A stretch of 64,000 bases of DNA from Pseudomonas rhizophila (GCF_003033885.1 NZ_CP024081.1:995783-1059782); one strand, 5' to 3'. Positions 9,191 through 18,813 are shown, counted from the stretch's first letter. The notes: generated by a model not told the origin, from the letters alone. Numbers and translations: made by a program.

Positions 9191-9213
9191 TCAAGGGGGG
9201 CAGCTGTTGGCCC

Positions 9214-9292
9214 CATCGCGAGCAGGCTCGCTCCCACAGTGGATCTTCATTGACCGCAGATCCATTGTGGGAGCGAGCCTGCTCGCGATGAC
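9214..9292. repeat. REP doublet, type A
   Basis: Near-perfect inverted pair (9214-9240 and 9265-9292) between the convergent mutarotase and hexR genes, where it may act as a two-way terminator. Confidence 0.85.
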
Positions 9293-9324
9293 GGCCTGTC
9301 AGGCGCTCAATTACCCAAGCCAGT

Positions 9325-10194
9325 TCAGTTGAACTCATCCCCCACCGGATACCGGCTGGCATTGAGGCTTTCCTTGATCTTGCGCAGATGCGGCTGGAAG
9401 TCCACACCGCGGCGCAAGGTCATGCCGGTGGCGAGCACGTCCAGCACAGTGAGCTGGATGATCCGCGAGGTCATCGGCATGTAGATGTCGGTGTCTTCGG
9501 GCAGCGGGATGTTCAGGCTCAGGGTGCTGGCCTTGGCCAGGGGCGAGCCTTCGGCGGTCAGGCCCAGTACCGATGCGCCGTTCTCCCGGGCGATGCGTGC
9601 GACTTCCACCAGCTCGCGGGTACGGCCGGTGTAGGAAATGATCACAAACAGCTCGCCCGTGTGGGCCACTGACGCGATCATCCGCTGCATCAGCACATCG
9701 GCGTGGGCGGTCACCGCCAGGTTGAAGCGGAAGAATTTGTGCTGGGCATCCAGCGCCACCGGTGCCGAGGCACCGAGGCCGAAGAAGTGAATCTGCCGGG
9801 CCTGGATCAGCAGATCCACGGCACGACTGATCAAATTGGGATCAAGGGCCTGGCAGGCGCTGTCCAATGAGGCAATGGCACTGCCAAAGATTTTCCGGGT
9901 GTAGGCTTCCGGGTTGTCATCGGCCTCCACTGCGCGACTGACGTAAGCGGCGCCGCTGGCCAGGCTTTGGGCCAGTTGCAGCTTGAGTTCCGGGTAGCCG
10001 CTGACGCCGAATGAGCGGCAGAAGCGGTTGACGGTGGGTTCGCTGACCGAAGCGGCCTGGGCGAGGGCGGCGATGCTGAAGCGGGTGGCCTGCTGGGGGT
10101 TGAGCAGGATCACTTCGGCCACTTTGCGTTCTGCCTTGTTCAGGTCTTCAAGGCGACTCTGGATCTGTTCCAGTAAATTTCGCACGCGGTCCAT
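9325..10194 (-). CDS. hexR: RpiR-family transcriptional repressor HexR
   Basis: This 289-residue protein has an N-terminal RpiR helix-turn-helix (about residues 30-75, with [25 protein letters not shown]) and a C-terminal SIS sugar-phosphate domain ([20 protein letters not shown] near residue 140, [17 protein letters not shown] near residue 185). In Pseudomonas HexR senses 2-keto-3-deoxy-6-phosphogluconate and represses zwf, edd and gap. It is divergent from zwf, and the shared 187-bp gap holds the palindrome at 10293-10321. Confidence 0.94.
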   Translation of the reverse strand: MDRVRNLLEQIQSRLEDLNKAERKVAEVILLNPQQATRFSIAALAQAASVSEPTVNRFCRSFGVSGYPELKLQLAQSLASGAAYVSRAVEADDNPEAYTRKIFGSAIASLDSACQALDPNLISRAVDLLIQARQIHFFGLGASAPVALDAQHKFFRFNLAVTAHADVLMQRMIASVAHTGELFVIISYTGRTRELVEVARIARENGASVLGLTAEGSPLAKASTLSLNIPLPEDTDIYMPMTSRIIQLTVLDVLATGMTLRRGVDFQPHLRKIKESLNASRYPVGDEFN

Positions 10195-10292
10195 ACAAGA
10201 TTCCTAGAAAGACGGGTCTTTGATACGACCCTTTGCGGTGGCCTATCCTACTGATGGCTCCGGTGTACCACCACTCGGAATCGGTATTTTCG

Positions 10293-10321
10293 AAAAATGT
10301 TGTGGTTATTACTACATTTTT
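10293..10321. promoter_or_regulatory. HexR operator before zwf
   Basis: An inverted repeat with 11-nt arms (AAAAATGTTGT and ACTACATTTTT) around 7 nt, with one mismatched pair. The core TGTTGT-N7-ACTACA fits the HexR motif described in gamma-proteobacteria. It lies 61 bp before zwf and about 100 bp before hexR. Confidence 0.75.
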
Positions 10322-10381
10322 CCTTGAGTGATGCCTTGAAAAAAGGTATTTGTAGCTTAACTTGATAAAAGAACAAACATC

Positions 10382-11851
10382 ATGCATTCGATTACGGTTG
10401 AACCGTGCACCTTCGCCTTGTTCGGCGCGTTGGGCGACCTGGCCTTGCGCAAGCTGTTTCCTGCCCTTTATCAGCTCGATGGCGCGGACCTGTTGCACGA
10501 GGACACGCGGATCATTGCCCTGGCCCGGGAGCCAGGTAGCGAACAGCAACACCTGGCGTTCATCGCCGCGGAGTTGCGCCGCTACGTGGACGACAAGGAT
10601 CTGAACGAGACCGTGGTTGAACGCTTCCTGGGGCGCCTGACTTATCTGCACGTGGATTTCCTCAAGGCCGAGGACTATGTCGCCCTGGCCGAGCAGGCCG
10701 GTTCAGCCCAGCAGGTCATTGCCTATTTTGCCACCCCAGCGGCGGTGTATGGAGCGATCTGCGAGAACCTGGCGAAGGTCGGCTTGTGCGAAAACACCCG
10801 CGTCGTGCTGGAAAAACCCATCGGCTCGGACCTGGAATCGTCGCGCAAGGTCAACGACGCCGTGGCGCAGTTCTTCCCGGAAAACCGCACCTATCGCATC
10901 GACCACTACCTGGGTAAAGAGACGGTCCAGAACCTGATCGCGCTGCGGTTCGCCAACAGCCTGTTCGAAACCCAGTGGAACCAGAATTACATTTCCCATG
11001 TGGAAATCACCGTCGCCGAGAAGGTCGGCATCGAAGGCCGCTGGGGCTATTTCGACAAGGCCGGCCAACTGCGCGACATGATCCAGAATCACCTGTTGCA
11101 GTTGCTCTGCCTGATTGCCATGGACCCGCCGGCCGACCTGTCCGCCGACAGCATCCGTGACGAGAAGGTCAAAGTGCTCAAGGCCCTGGCGCCCATCAGC
11201 CCGGAAGGCCTGACCACCCAGGTGGTGCGCGGCCAGTACATCGCCGGCCACAGCGAGGGCAAGTCGGTGCCGGGTTACCTGGAAGAGCCCAACTCCAACA
11301 CCCAGAGCGATACCGAAACCTTCGTGGCCCTGCGCGCCGACATTCGCAACTGGCGCTGGGCCGGGGTTCCGTTTTACCTGCGCACCGGCAAGCGCATGCC
11401 GCAGAAACTGTCGCAGATCGTCATTCACTTCAAGGAACCGTCCCACTACATCTTCGCCCCCGAGCAGCGCTTGCAGATCAGCAACAAACTGATCATCCGC
11501 CTGCAGCCGGACGAAGGTATTTCCTTGCGAGTGATGACCAAGGAGCAAGGCCTGGACAAGGGCATGCAATTGCGCAGCGGTCCGTTGCAACTCAACTTTT
11601 CCGACACCTATCGCAGCGCGCGGATTCCCGATGCCTACGAGCGGTTGTTGCTGGAAGTCATGAACGGCAATCAGAACCTGTTTGTCCGTAAAGATGAAAT
11701 TGAAGCCGCGTGGACGTGGTGTGACCAGTTGATTGCCGGATGGAAGAAATCCGGCGATGCGCCCAAGCCGTATGCGGCCGGGTCCTGGGGGCCAATGAGC
11801 TCCATTGCACTGATCACGCGGGACGGGAGGTCATGGTATGGCGATATCTGA
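10382..11851 (+). CDS. zwf: Glucose-6-phosphate 1-dehydrogenase
   Basis: This 489-residue enzyme oxidises glucose 6-phosphate to 6-phosphogluconolactone with NADP+ or NAD+. The N-terminal Rossmann motif is [18 protein letters not shown], the substrate-binding signature is RIDHYLGKE (near residue 178), and EKPIG is present upstream. Length is normal for the family. Its last 14 bases overlap pgl. This is the first step of the Entner-Doudoroff route and is controlled by the HexR site upstream. Confidence 0.97.
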   Translation: MHSITVEPCTFALFGALGDLALRKLFPALYQLDGADLLHEDTRIIALAREPGSEQQHLAFIAAELRRYVDDKDLNETVVERFLGRLTYLHVDFLKAEDYVALAEQAGSAQQVIAYFATPAAVYGAICENLAKVGLCENTRVVLEKPIGSDLESSRKVNDAVAQFFPENRTYRIDHYLGKETVQNLIALRFANSLFETQWNQNYISHVEITVAEKVGIEGRWGYFDKAGQLRDMIQNHLLQLLCLIAMDPPADLSADSIRDEKVKVLKALAPISPEGLTTQVVRGQYIAGHSEGKSVPGYLEEPNSNTQSDTETFVALRADIRNWRWAGVPFYLRTGKRMPQKLSQIVIHFKEPSHYIFAPEQRLQISNKLIIRLQPDEGISLRVMTKEQGLDKGMQLRSGPLQLNFSDTYRSARIPDAYERLLLEVMNGNQNLFVRKDEIEAAWTWCDQLIAGWKKSGDAPKPYAAGSWGPMSSIALITRDGRSWYGDI

Positions 11852-12551
11852 AGTGAAACTACCGCAGGGCGTCAGCGCCCACGAATTCAAAACCCCGGTG
11901 CTGCTGGCCGAGGGCTTGGCGTTGAAGGTGGCCGAGCAATTACGCGAGGCCATCGAGGCGCGCGGCACGGCGACCCTGGTGGTCTCCGGTGGTCGCAGCC
12001 CCGTGGCGTTTTTCCAGAGCCTGGCCAAACAGGCGCTGGACTGGTCGAGCGTGGTGCTGAGCCTGGCCGATGAGCGCTGGGTGCCGGTTGAGCACGCTGA
12101 CAGCAACGCCGGTCTGCTCAAGCGTTACCTGCTCCAAGGTGCGGCGGCCAAGGCCCAGTTCCTGAGCCTCTACAGCGCCAGCGCCGACCTGGAAGCCGCA
12201 GCCGAGCAGGCCGATCGTTTGCTGGCCGAGCTGCCGCCCATCGACGTACTGATATTGGGCATGGGCGATGACGGGCACACCGCCTCGCTGTTCCCCGACA
12301 GTCCGAACCTGGCTCAAGCCTTGGATGCCAATGGCGCTCGCCGCTGCTGGCCGATGCTGGCGCCCACCGTGCCGCACCAGCGCCTGACCATGAGTCGCGC
12401 TTTGCTGGCCTCGGCGAAACACAAAGTGCTGTCGATTTCCGGTCAGTCGAAATTGACCACCCTGAACGCTGCGGTGGCCGGTGACAATGTCGCCGAAATG
12501 CCGATCCGCGCGTTTTTGCAACCTACGTTAGAGATTTACTGGTGCCCATGA
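11838..12551 (+). CDS. pgl: 6-phosphogluconolactonase
   Basis: This 237-residue member of the glucosamine-6-phosphate isomerase/6-phosphogluconolactonase family has [12 protein letters not shown] near residue 48, LADERWVP near residue 75 and the signature [15 protein letters not shown] near residue 140. It hydrolyses 6-phosphogluconolactone made by Zwf. The start lies inside zwf (14-bp overlap), indicating coupled translation. Its stop is 17 bp before the chosen eda start. Confidence 0.96.
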   Translation: MAISEVKLPQGVSAHEFKTPVLLAEGLALKVAEQLREAIEARGTATLVVSGGRSPVAFFQSLAKQALDWSSVVLSLADERWVPVEHADSNAGLLKRYLLQGAAAKAQFLSLYSASADLEAAAEQADRLLAELPPIDVLILGMGDDGHTASLFPDSPNLAQALDANGARRCWPMLAPTVPHQRLTMSRALLASAKHKVLSISGQSKLTTLNAAVAGDNVAEMPIRAFLQPTLEIYWCP

Positions 12552-12568
12552 ACCAAGGATCAGCCGCT

Positions 12569-13234
12569 ATGACAAACCCATCCCCGACCGTATCCATGGC
12601 GGACAAAGTTACCCTGATCGACAGCCTCTGCGCCAAGGCGCGGATCCTGCCGGTGATCACCATCGCCCGTGAGCAGGACATCCTGCCGCTGGCCGATGCC
12701 CTGGCCGCCGGCGGCCTGACGGCGCTGGAAGTGACCTTGCGTTCCCAGTACGGCCTCAAGGCCATCCAGGTGCTGCGCGAGCAACGTCCGGAACTGGTGA
12801 CCGGGGCCGGTACGGTGCTGGACCGCCATATGCTGGCCGCTGCCGAGGCTGCCGGTTCGCAGTTCATCGTCACCCCAGGCATCACCCGTGATCTGCTGGA
12901 AGCCAGCGTCGACAGCCCGATCCCGTTGCTGCCGGGCATCAGCAACGCCTCCGGCATCATGGAAGGCTACGGCCTGGGTTATCGCCGCTTCAAACTGTTC
13001 CCGGCGGAAGTCAGCGGCGGTGTCGCGGCTATCAAGGCCCTGGGCGGCCCGTTCGGCGAAGTGAAATTCTGCCCGACCGGCGGCGTAAGCCCGGCCAATA
13101 TCAAGAGCTACATGGCGTTGAAAAACGTGATGTGCGTGGGCGGTAGCTGGATGCTTGATCCTGAGTGGATCAAGAACGGCGACTGGGCCCGCATCCAGGA
13201 GTGCACCGCCGAGGCGCTGGCGCTGCTGGACTGA
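12569..13234 (+). CDS. eda: KDPG aldolase (2-keto-3-deoxy-6-phosphogluconate aldolase)
   Basis: This 221-residue class I aldolase cleaves KDPG to pyruvate and glyceraldehyde 3-phosphate. Visible features are ILPVITIARE with the catalytic Glu near residue 35, LEVTLRS, GAGTVLD and the Schiff-base lysine in RFKLFPAE near residue 140, then CPTGGV. I chose the ATG at 12569 because AAGGA lies 9 nt before it and the family N-terminus fits. An in-frame ATG at 12542 inside pgl would add nine residues. It ends the zwf-pgl-eda operon. Confidence 0.95.
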   Translation: MTNPSPTVSMADKVTLIDSLCAKARILPVITIAREQDILPLADALAAGGLTALEVTLRSQYGLKAIQVLREQRPELVTGAGTVLDRHMLAAAEAAGSQFIVTPGITRDLLEASVDSPIPLLPGISNASGIMEGYGLGYRRFKLFPAEVSGGVAAIKALGGPFGEVKFCPTGGVSPANIKSYMALKNVMCVGGSWMLDPEWIKNGDWARIQECTAEALALLD

Positions 13235-13272
13235 TTGTCTTACCGAACCTTCGTTGGGTGTTCTACGGTTTT

Positions 13273-13305
13273 ACGGTGCGCTTGGTCGGCGCGCCGTTTT
13301 TTTTT
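13273..13305 (+). terminator. Rho-independent terminator after eda
   Basis: Nine-pair stem ACGGTGCGC (13273-13281) with GCGCGCCGT (13289-13297), including one G-U pair, followed by nine T residues. Confidence 0.85.
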
Positions 13306-13343
13306 GCCTGGGTTTTATCGTACCGCGCTGGATAAACGCTGGA

Positions 13344-13477
13344 TTTGTGGCGAGGAGATTTATCCCCGCTGGGGCGCGCAGCGGCCCCGAAACCTGACAT
13401 CTCGGTGCGTCAGATAGGTTAAGTCCTCCTTGCTGGGCTGCTGCGCAGCCCTGCGGAGATAAATCCCCTCGCCACAA
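13344..13477. repeat. REP doublet, type B
   Basis: Two inverted TTGTGGCGAGGAGATTTATC-type units at the outer ends enclose an inner GC-rich inverted pair, GGGGCGCGCAGCGGCCCC and GGGCTGCTGCGCAGCCC. It sits between convergent genes. Confidence 0.85.
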
Positions 13478-14665
13478 CTACATTCGGCTCAGGTTAATCA
13501 GCGCCGCAATCAACCGCTCGATATCCTTCGCCAAGGTGATCAACCCTGGGGTAATGCGAATACACGGCCCGACACTGGTGTTGCGCACCACGGTGAAGAT
13601 CCCGTAGTCATCGAGCAGTCGATCGGCCATCGCCTGTTGATCGGGCTGGGCGGTGAAGCGCATCGACGTGATGCCACAGTACAGGCGCGGATCGTCCGGC
13701 GTCATGATTTCGATCCCCGGTACATCACGCACGGCGTTCACCCACAGGTCGCGCAGATAACTGAGCCGCACGCCCTTGGCCGATGCGCCACCCAATGAGC
13801 GGTGCTCCTCCAGGACCAAGGGCAGGGTGAGCAAAGCCGGGATATTGGGCGTGCTGTGGGGCGTTCGCGAGCGCACGTCAGTGGCAGGGTAATGATCTTC
13901 GTCCATGTCCGGGTCGATGTCGGCCAGCCGTTGCGGTGCGATGTATAAAAAGCCCAGGGCCAGCGGCCCGCCGATCCACTTCTGCAGGTTGAACCCGGCG
14001 AATTCGATACCGAGCTTCTTCAGATCGAAATCGATCTGGCCCAGGGCGTGGGCACCGTCGAGAATGATATCGACGCCAAACTCACGGGCGGTTTCGGCAA
14101 TGGCCTGGACCGGCATCACCAGCCCAGTGAGGTGGTTGACGTAGGTCAGCGCCATCAGCTTGAGACGCGGGTAACGAATGAACGCTTGGCGATAAGTGCC
14201 CACCAGGCTTTCGAAACTGGCGGGGTGCGGGTGGACGAGTTCAATCACCTCTACGCCACGCTGCCGGGCCAGCCAGCGCATTGCGCTTTTGACCGACGCG
14301 TATTCCAGATCACAGATCAGCACCTGATCGCCAGGCTTGAGACCGTTGTAGTTGCGAATCAGCGTTTGCAGGGCGTCTCCGGCACTGTTGGCCAGCGCTA
14401 CGCTAGCGGGGGACGCGTGGATCAGTTGCGCCACTTGCTGGCGAATCGCTTCGCCATGGTCCCGGTCGAAATGCTGGCGCACGTACACCGAGTTACCGCG
14501 ATTGACGAACTCAATATTGCGTTGGTACTCCTCGACCACGGTCCGGGACATGCGGCCGAAGTAGCCGTTTTCCAGATTGAGCGGCCCATTGGGGTCGACA
14601 TCGTAGCGACCCACAAAAGTTTCCCAGAAAGCTTCATCGTGGGCGCGCAGGGTGTTCTCGGGCAT
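13478..14665 (-). CDS. Class V aminotransferase-fold PLP enzyme
   Basis: This protein of about 395 residues belongs to the isopenicillin-N-epimerase/cysteine-desulfurase-like branch of fold-type I PLP enzymes. The PLP-binding region is IILDGAHALGQIDFDL, and the Schiff-base lysine lies in FNLQKWIGGPLALGFLY near residue 225. SAGDALQTLIRNYNGLKPGDQVL binds the PLP phosphate. I chose the ATG at 14665; a TTG at 14677 directly after the upstream stop is also possible. It appears to be co-transcribed with the DUF3820 gene. The substrate is unknown. Confidence 0.75.
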   Translation of the reverse strand: MPENTLRAHDEAFWETFVGRYDVDPNGPLNLENGYFGRMSRTVVEEYQRNIEFVNRGNSVYVRQHFDRDHGEAIRQQVAQLIHASPASVALANSAGDALQTLIRNYNGLKPGDQVLICDLEYASVKSAMRWLARQRGVEVIELVHPHPASFESLVGTYRQAFIRYPRLKLMALTYVNHLTGLVMPVQAIAETAREFGVDIILDGAHALGQIDFDLKKLGIEFAGFNLQKWIGGPLALGFLYIAPQRLADIDPDMDEDHYPATDVRSRTPHSTPNIPALLTLPLVLEEHRSLGGASAKGVRLSYLRDLWVNAVRDVPGIEIMTPDDPRLYCGITSMRFTAQPDQQAMADRLLDDYGIFTVVRNTSVGPCIRITPGLITLAKDIERLIAALINLSRM

Positions 14666-14677
14666 GGCGTGGCTCAA

Positions 14678-14914
14678 TCAATGTTGGGGCTTGGGTTTGC
14701 CGTGTTTGGCACGCAGGGGGTCAAGCAGATCCGACAGACCGTTGTGGTCGATCTCCTGCATCAGCGCCAGCAAACCGCCCAGTTCCCCGTGAGGAAAACC
14801 CTCGCGAGCGAACCAGTTCAGGTATTGCCCGGGCAGGTCGGCCAGGATTCGGCCTTTGTATTTGCCGAAGGGCATCTGGCGTGTCACCAGCAGTTCGAGC
14901 TTTTCCGGGTTCAT
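14678..14914 (-). CDS. DUF3820 family small protein
   Basis: This 78-residue soluble protein carries the DUF3820 signature MPFGKYKGRILADLPGQYLNWFAREGFP. The family has been named a putative quorum-sensing-regulated virulence factor, but its biochemical function is not known. The stop directly abuts the downstream aminotransferase gene, so the two form a tight pair. Confidence 0.8.
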   Translation of the reverse strand: MNPEKLELLVTRQMPFGKYKGRILADLPGQYLNWFAREGFPHGELGGLLALMQEIDHNGLSDLLDPLRAKHGKPKPQH

Positions 14915-15018
14915 GGCAGGGGTCTTGATTCAGTCAGCCTGGAAAATACAGGCATTCTGCATGCAGGCCAAATGACAGATCATGCAAAGAACACGGATAC
15001 AGTTATCGAGCGATTGAT

Positions 15019-15031
15019 TAACTTATTGATT
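15019..15031 (-). promoter_or_regulatory. Candidate IHF site
   Basis: The minus strand reads AATCAATAAGTTA, a full match to the IHF consensus WATCAANNNNTTR. It lies in an AT-rich stretch about 40 bp upstream of the candidate sigma-54 promoter. Confidence 0.5.
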
Positions 15032-15058
15032 TTTAATGTTTTTATTTGTGATTGCGGC

Positions 15059-15074
15059 TGGCACGACCGATGCA
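15059..15074 (+). promoter_or_regulatory. Candidate sigma-54 promoter
   Basis: TGGCACGACCGATGCA has the -24 GG and -12 GC dinucleotides exactly 10 nt apart and differs from the TGGCACG-N4-TTGCA consensus at one key base. It lies about 46 bp before the start of the DUF2383 gene. Confidence 0.5.
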
Positions 15075-15119
15075 ATATTCCTTGTAGGTTTTTTATTCAC
15101 CAAGCAAAGGAATTGAAAA

Positions 15120-15584
15120 ATGACCGACATCAACAAAGAATCCATCTCCGTCCTGAACGACCTGATCGAGACCAGCAAAGATGGTCAGGAAGGTTTCAAG
15201 ACTTGCGCTGAAGACATCAAGCATCCACAACTCAAGGATTTGTTCGTCCAGCGCGCCGCAGACTGCGCTGCCGCCGCGGCTGAGCTGCAAGCTGCCGTAC
15301 GGGCACTGGGTGGCGATCCGGAAACTTCCACCAGCGTTGCCGGTGATATGCATCGCCGTTGGGTGGACGTGAAATCCATGTTCACTGGCAAGGACGAAGA
15401 AGCAGTGCTCAACGAAGCCGAGCGCGGTGAAGACCATGCCCTTAAGGCTTACAAAGAAGCCATGGAGAAAATCAGCAAGCACAACCTGGTTGGTATTCGC
15501 GATCTGGTTGAGCGTCAGTACCATGGTGTGCAGCGCAACCATGACCAGGTAAAAGCCCTGCGTAACCAGGCGCGCGCCAGCTAA
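15120..15584 (+). CDS. PA2169-family four-helix-bundle protein (DUF2383)
   Basis: This 154-residue soluble all-alpha protein is ferritin-like. It begins with ESISVLNDLIETSKDGQEGF, and acidic and histidine residues (DMHRRWVDVKS, RGEDHALKAY, ERQYHGVQRNHDQVKAL) are placed as in DUF2383 proteins. No function has been proven; relatives are often stress-induced. ATG behind AAAGGAA. It stands alone, with a candidate sigma-54 promoter before it and a strong terminator after it. Confidence 0.85.
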   Translation: MTDINKESISVLNDLIETSKDGQEGFKTCAEDIKHPQLKDLFVQRAADCAAAAAELQAAVRALGGDPETSTSVAGDMHRRWVDVKSMFTGKDEEAVLNEAERGEDHALKAYKEAMEKISKHNLVGIRDLVERQYHGVQRNHDQVKALRNQARAS

Positions 15585-15604
15585 ACACGCGCGCTTTACA
15601 AAAA

Positions 15605-15630
15605 ACGCCAGCCTGTCTGGCGTTTTTTTT
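15605..15630 (+). terminator. Rho-independent terminator
   Basis: ACGCCAG-CCTGT-CTGGCGT stem followed by eight T residues, 20 bp after the DUF2383 gene. Confidence 0.9.
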
Positions 15631-15744
15631 ATGCCGATCATGTAACGGTGGCTCTGGACTCAAATAGATAGCCAGCTAATAATTGCACCCTCCATCACCC
15701 TTTATTGCATCTATCGTTACTGCGTCCCCATAAGAGTTTTTCGC

Positions 15745-17745
15745 GTGCCCATTACTTTCCAGGCCCTGTTCGCTCCCGACCGCCTCGCTGTGCAATTCGC
15801 CGTCAAGACCGTGCTTGGTGGTGGCTTGGCGCTTTGGCTGGCCTTGCGCTGGGGCCTGGAGCAGCCTTCATGGGCGTTGATGACCGCGATCATCGTGGCG
15901 CAACCGCTGTCCGGGATGGTGGTGCAGAAAGGTTTGGCGCGATTGGTCGGCACGCTGGTGGGCACCGTCATGTCGGTGGTGTTCATGGGGCTGTTTGCTC
16001 AGGCACCGTGGTTGTTCCTACTGGCGCTGGCCGTGTGGCTGGGCTTGTGCACGGCTTGCTCCACACTGCTGCGCAGCGCCTGGTCCTATTCGTTCGTGCT
16101 GGCCGGTTACACAGTGGCAATCATTGCCTTGCCGGCCATTTCCCATCCGCTGGGGGTGTTCGATCAGGCCGTGGCGCGCTGTACGGAGATCAGTCTGGGC
16201 ATTGTCTGCGCCACGGCGGCCAGCGCGTTGCTCTGGCCGTTGCGGGTCGAGCGGCAATTGGCCGATCAGGCCCGTGTCGCCTGGCAGAGCGGCATGCAGG
16301 CGGCCCGTGCCACCCTGACGGGCGACGCCCAGGCCCGTAAAGGACTGTTGGAAATCCTCGGCAAGATCGTCGCCGTGGACGCCCAGCGTGAACACGCCTG
16401 GTTCGAAGGCAGCCTGGGTCGGCAACGGGCTCGGGCCATCAGCGCTCTGAGCCAGAAACTGTTGATGCTGCTGCGCATCTCCCGCTCGGTTCGGCGGCAA
16501 TGGAAACAACTCGATCCTGAGGAAACCGAGGCCCTCAAGCCGTGGATGAGCGAGGTGCAACAAGCCCTCGACGCCGACAGCGCGACCCTGCAAGCCTTGC
16601 GACCACGGGTGCTGGATGCATCCCACGATCCACTGATCAGCCCGGCGCAAAGTTATTGCCTGGCCCGCTTCGCCTTGTTGCTCGATACCGCCCTGGCTGC
16701 CTGCGCAGCCTTGAAGGCGGTGCAAGAGGGCAGGGAGGCGGTGGATCCGCCTCGCACCCTGGCGCCCCATCGTGACCTGCCCCTGGCCATGGTCTTTGGT
16801 GCGCGTAGCGCCCTGGCGTTTCTGGCGGTCGCCTGTTTCTGGCTGGCGACTGCCTGGCCCGCCGCCTCAGGCGCGCTGGTGCTCACCTGCGTGGTGTGCA
16901 GTCTGTTCGCCAGTCGCGAAAACGGCGCGCAGATCGGCATGAGTTTTCTTCGGGGAATTCTATTGGCGGTGCCGACGGCGTTTGTCATCGGTGAGATTTT
17001 GCTGCCGCAGTGGAGCAGCTTTGCGATGTTGTGCATGGCCATGGGCGTGCCGCTGTTCCTGGGAGCGCTGGGTATGGCCAAGCCGCAGATTTTCGCCACG
17101 GCCACCTCGTTCTGTCTGCATTTCGTGGTGCTGATATCGCCGCTCAATGCCATGAAATATGACGTGGCGGCGTTCTTCAACAATGCTCAAGCGATGATGA
17201 TCGGCGTGGGTGCGGCGGTGTTGGCATTCAACCTGCTGATTCTGCGCGATCCGGCCTGGCATAGCCGGCGCCTGCTGGCCGCCACGCTGGATGATCTGGT
17301 GCGGTTGACGCGCCGTAGCCTGCGGGGCGCCGAGAGCTGGTTCGGCGGACGCATGGCTGATCGGCTGTTGCAACTGGCGCGGCATTATCCCGAACTGCCG
17401 GTGCCGGCGCGTAGCCGTTGGGATGACGGATTGCTTGGCCTGGACATGGGTGACGAGTTGCTGCACCTGCGTTTGAGTCTGGCCGTCGCCCAAATGCCCG
17501 ACAACCGGGCCCAGCGCCGTTACTTCGATGCGCTGGAGCAGGTGCTTGAGCGCGGTCCGGCAGTTGATCAGGCCGAAGCACTCGGCCCGGCGAGCGACGA
17601 GTTCCTGAAGGTGTTGTCGATGCAACCGCCCGGCGATGCGCTGAAACTGGCCCAGGGTGCGGTGGTGCAATTGCAGAACAGCTGGCGCGCCTGGTGCCGT
17701 CAGCACGAACCTGAACAACGGGAGCAGAGCCATGGGCTTGCGTGA
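15745..17745 (+). CDS. FUSC-family efflux protein (AaeB-like)
   Basis: This 666-residue inner-membrane protein has two hydrophobic blocks, about residues 15-165 and 355-500, separated and followed by soluble regions, as in AaeB and other fusaric acid resistance proteins. WPLRVERQLADQARVAW follows the first block. It probably exports aromatic acids using the proton gradient. GTG start. The last 14 bases overlap the DUF1656 gene, and a HlyD-type adaptor follows, giving the usual three-gene efflux unit. The substrate is not known. Confidence 0.88.
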   Translation: MPITFQALFAPDRLAVQFAVKTVLGGGLALWLALRWGLEQPSWALMTAIIVAQPLSGMVVQKGLARLVGTLVGTVMSVVFMGLFAQAPWLFLLALAVWLGLCTACSTLLRSAWSYSFVLAGYTVAIIALPAISHPLGVFDQAVARCTEISLGIVCATAASALLWPLRVERQLADQARVAWQSGMQAARATLTGDAQARKGLLEILGKIVAVDAQREHAWFEGSLGRQRARAISALSQKLLMLLRISRSVRRQWKQLDPEETEALKPWMSEVQQALDADSATLQALRPRVLDASHDPLISPAQSYCLARFALLLDTALAACAALKAVQEGREAVDPPRTLAPHRDLPLAMVFGARSALAFLAVACFWLATAWPAASGALVLTCVVCSLFASRENGAQIGMSFLRGILLAVPTAFVIGEILLPQWSSFAMLCMAMGVPLFLGALGMAKPQIFATATSFCLHFVVLISPLNAMKYDVAAFFNNAQAMMIGVGAAVLAFNLLILRDPAWHSRRLLAATLDDLVRLTRRSLRGAESWFGGRMADRLLQLARHYPELPVPARSRWDDGLLGLDMGDELLHLRLSLAVAQMPDNRAQRRYFDALEQVLERGPAVDQAEALGPASDEFLKVLSMQPPGDALKLAQGAVVQLQNSWRAWCRQHEPEQREQSHGLA

Positions 17746-17938
17746 GTGGTCGATAGGCGGGGTATTGCTCAGCCCGTTCTTGATTTATGTGGTGCTGGCC
17801 TTGCTGGTGACCGGTGGGCTTCGCCTGTTGCTCAGCCTCGTGCCGGCCGGGCGCTGGATCTGGCATGAAGCCTTGTTCGACTGCGCCCTGTATGTCTGTG
17901 TCCTGACTGTTATTACCGTGGTCCTCGGACCGCTATAA
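17732..17938 (+). CDS. DUF1656 small membrane protein
   Basis: This 68-residue protein has two hydrophobic segments (about residues 10-32 and 44-66) and is typical of the AaeX/YtcA-like DUF1656 proteins found between AaeB and AaeA. Its start overlaps the end of the FUSC gene, and AAGGAG for the next gene overlaps its stop. It is probably an accessory part of the efflux pump. Confidence 0.88.
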   Translation: MGLREWSIGGVLLSPFLIYVVLALLVTGGLRLLLSLVPAGRWIWHEALFDCALYVCVLTVITVVLGPL

Positions 17939-17948
17939 GGAGTTGAAC

Positions 17949-18812
17949 ATGCGTACTTCCGTACGTGTTGCCGTCACGCTGAGCGTGGTGGCCGTGGCGA
18001 TCTTCGCCGGGTTTCATCTGTGGCAGTACTACATGCTCACGCCCTGGACCCGGGATGCGCGGATTCGCGCCGACGTGGTGGTGATCGCCCCCGACGTGTC
18101 AGGTTGGGTGCGCGAGCTCAAGGCGGTGGATAACCAGCAGGTCAAGGCCGGCGATGTATTGCTGAGCATCGACCGCGAACGTTTCGAGGCCGCGCTGGAG
18201 AAAGCTCGGGCGGTGGTCCAGACCCGGCAGCAGCAACTGAGTTTGCGTGAACACGAAGCCAGTCGACGCGCCGCTCTGGGGCCCCAGGCTATCAGCGCCG
18301 AGTTGCGGGAAAACGCCCAGATCAACGCCGGCATCGCCCGGGGCGAACTGCGCGAGGCCCAGGCCGAGGCCAAGGTCGCCGAACTCAACCTGGCCCGCAG
18401 CCAGGTCCTGGCCCCACGGGGCGGCCATATCACCAACCTGCGCCTGGCCGAGGGCAACTACGTGAATGCCGGACAACCGGTCATGGCGCTGATCGACGAT
18501 TCAACGTTTTATGTGCAGGCCTATTTCGAAGAAACCAAACTGCCCAGGATCCGCGTGGGCGATCCGGTCAAGGTCTGGTTGATGAGCGCCGGTCATGCCC
18601 TGCAAGGCCACGTCGAAAGCATCAGCCGCGGCATTACCGACCGCAATACCAATCCCGATGCGCAGTTGCTGGCGGAGGTCGAGCCGACCTTCAATTGGGT
18701 GCGCCTGGCCCAGCGGATTCCGGTGCGGATCAAGCTGGACAAGGTGCCTGAAGGGGTAAACCTGAGCGCGGGGATGACGGCGAGCGTGCAGGTGCGTGAA
18801 GACTTGCAATAA
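17949..18812 (+). CDS. HlyD-family membrane fusion protein (AaeA-like)
   Basis: This 287-residue periplasmic adaptor has an N-terminal membrane anchor (about residues 5-27), a lipoyl/barrel-sandwich half (VVVIAPDVSGWVRELKAVDNQQVKAGDVLLSID near residue 45), a coiled-coil hairpin at about residues 75-145 and the second half motif GHITNLRLAEGNYVNAGQPVMALID. It bridges the FUSC pump to an outer-membrane channel that is not encoded here. ATG with AAGGAG 6 nt upstream. Confidence 0.9.
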   Translation: MRTSVRVAVTLSVVAVAIFAGFHLWQYYMLTPWTRDARIRADVVVIAPDVSGWVRELKAVDNQQVKAGDVLLSIDRERFEAALEKARAVVQTRQQQLSLREHEASRRAALGPQAISAELRENAQINAGIARGELREAQAEAKVAELNLARSQVLAPRGGHITNLRLAEGNYVNAGQPVMALIDDSTFYVQAYFEETKLPRIRVGDPVKVWLMSAGHALQGHVESISRGITDRNTNPDAQLLAEVEPTFNWVRLAQRIPVRIKLDKVPEGVNLSAGMTASVQVREDLQ

Positions 18813-18813
18813 C

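Noticed and set aside
14666..14677. TTG start at 14677 for the class V aminotransferase
   Set aside because: An ATG four codons further in is a more usual start and no better ribosome site favours the TTG; it cannot be excluded.
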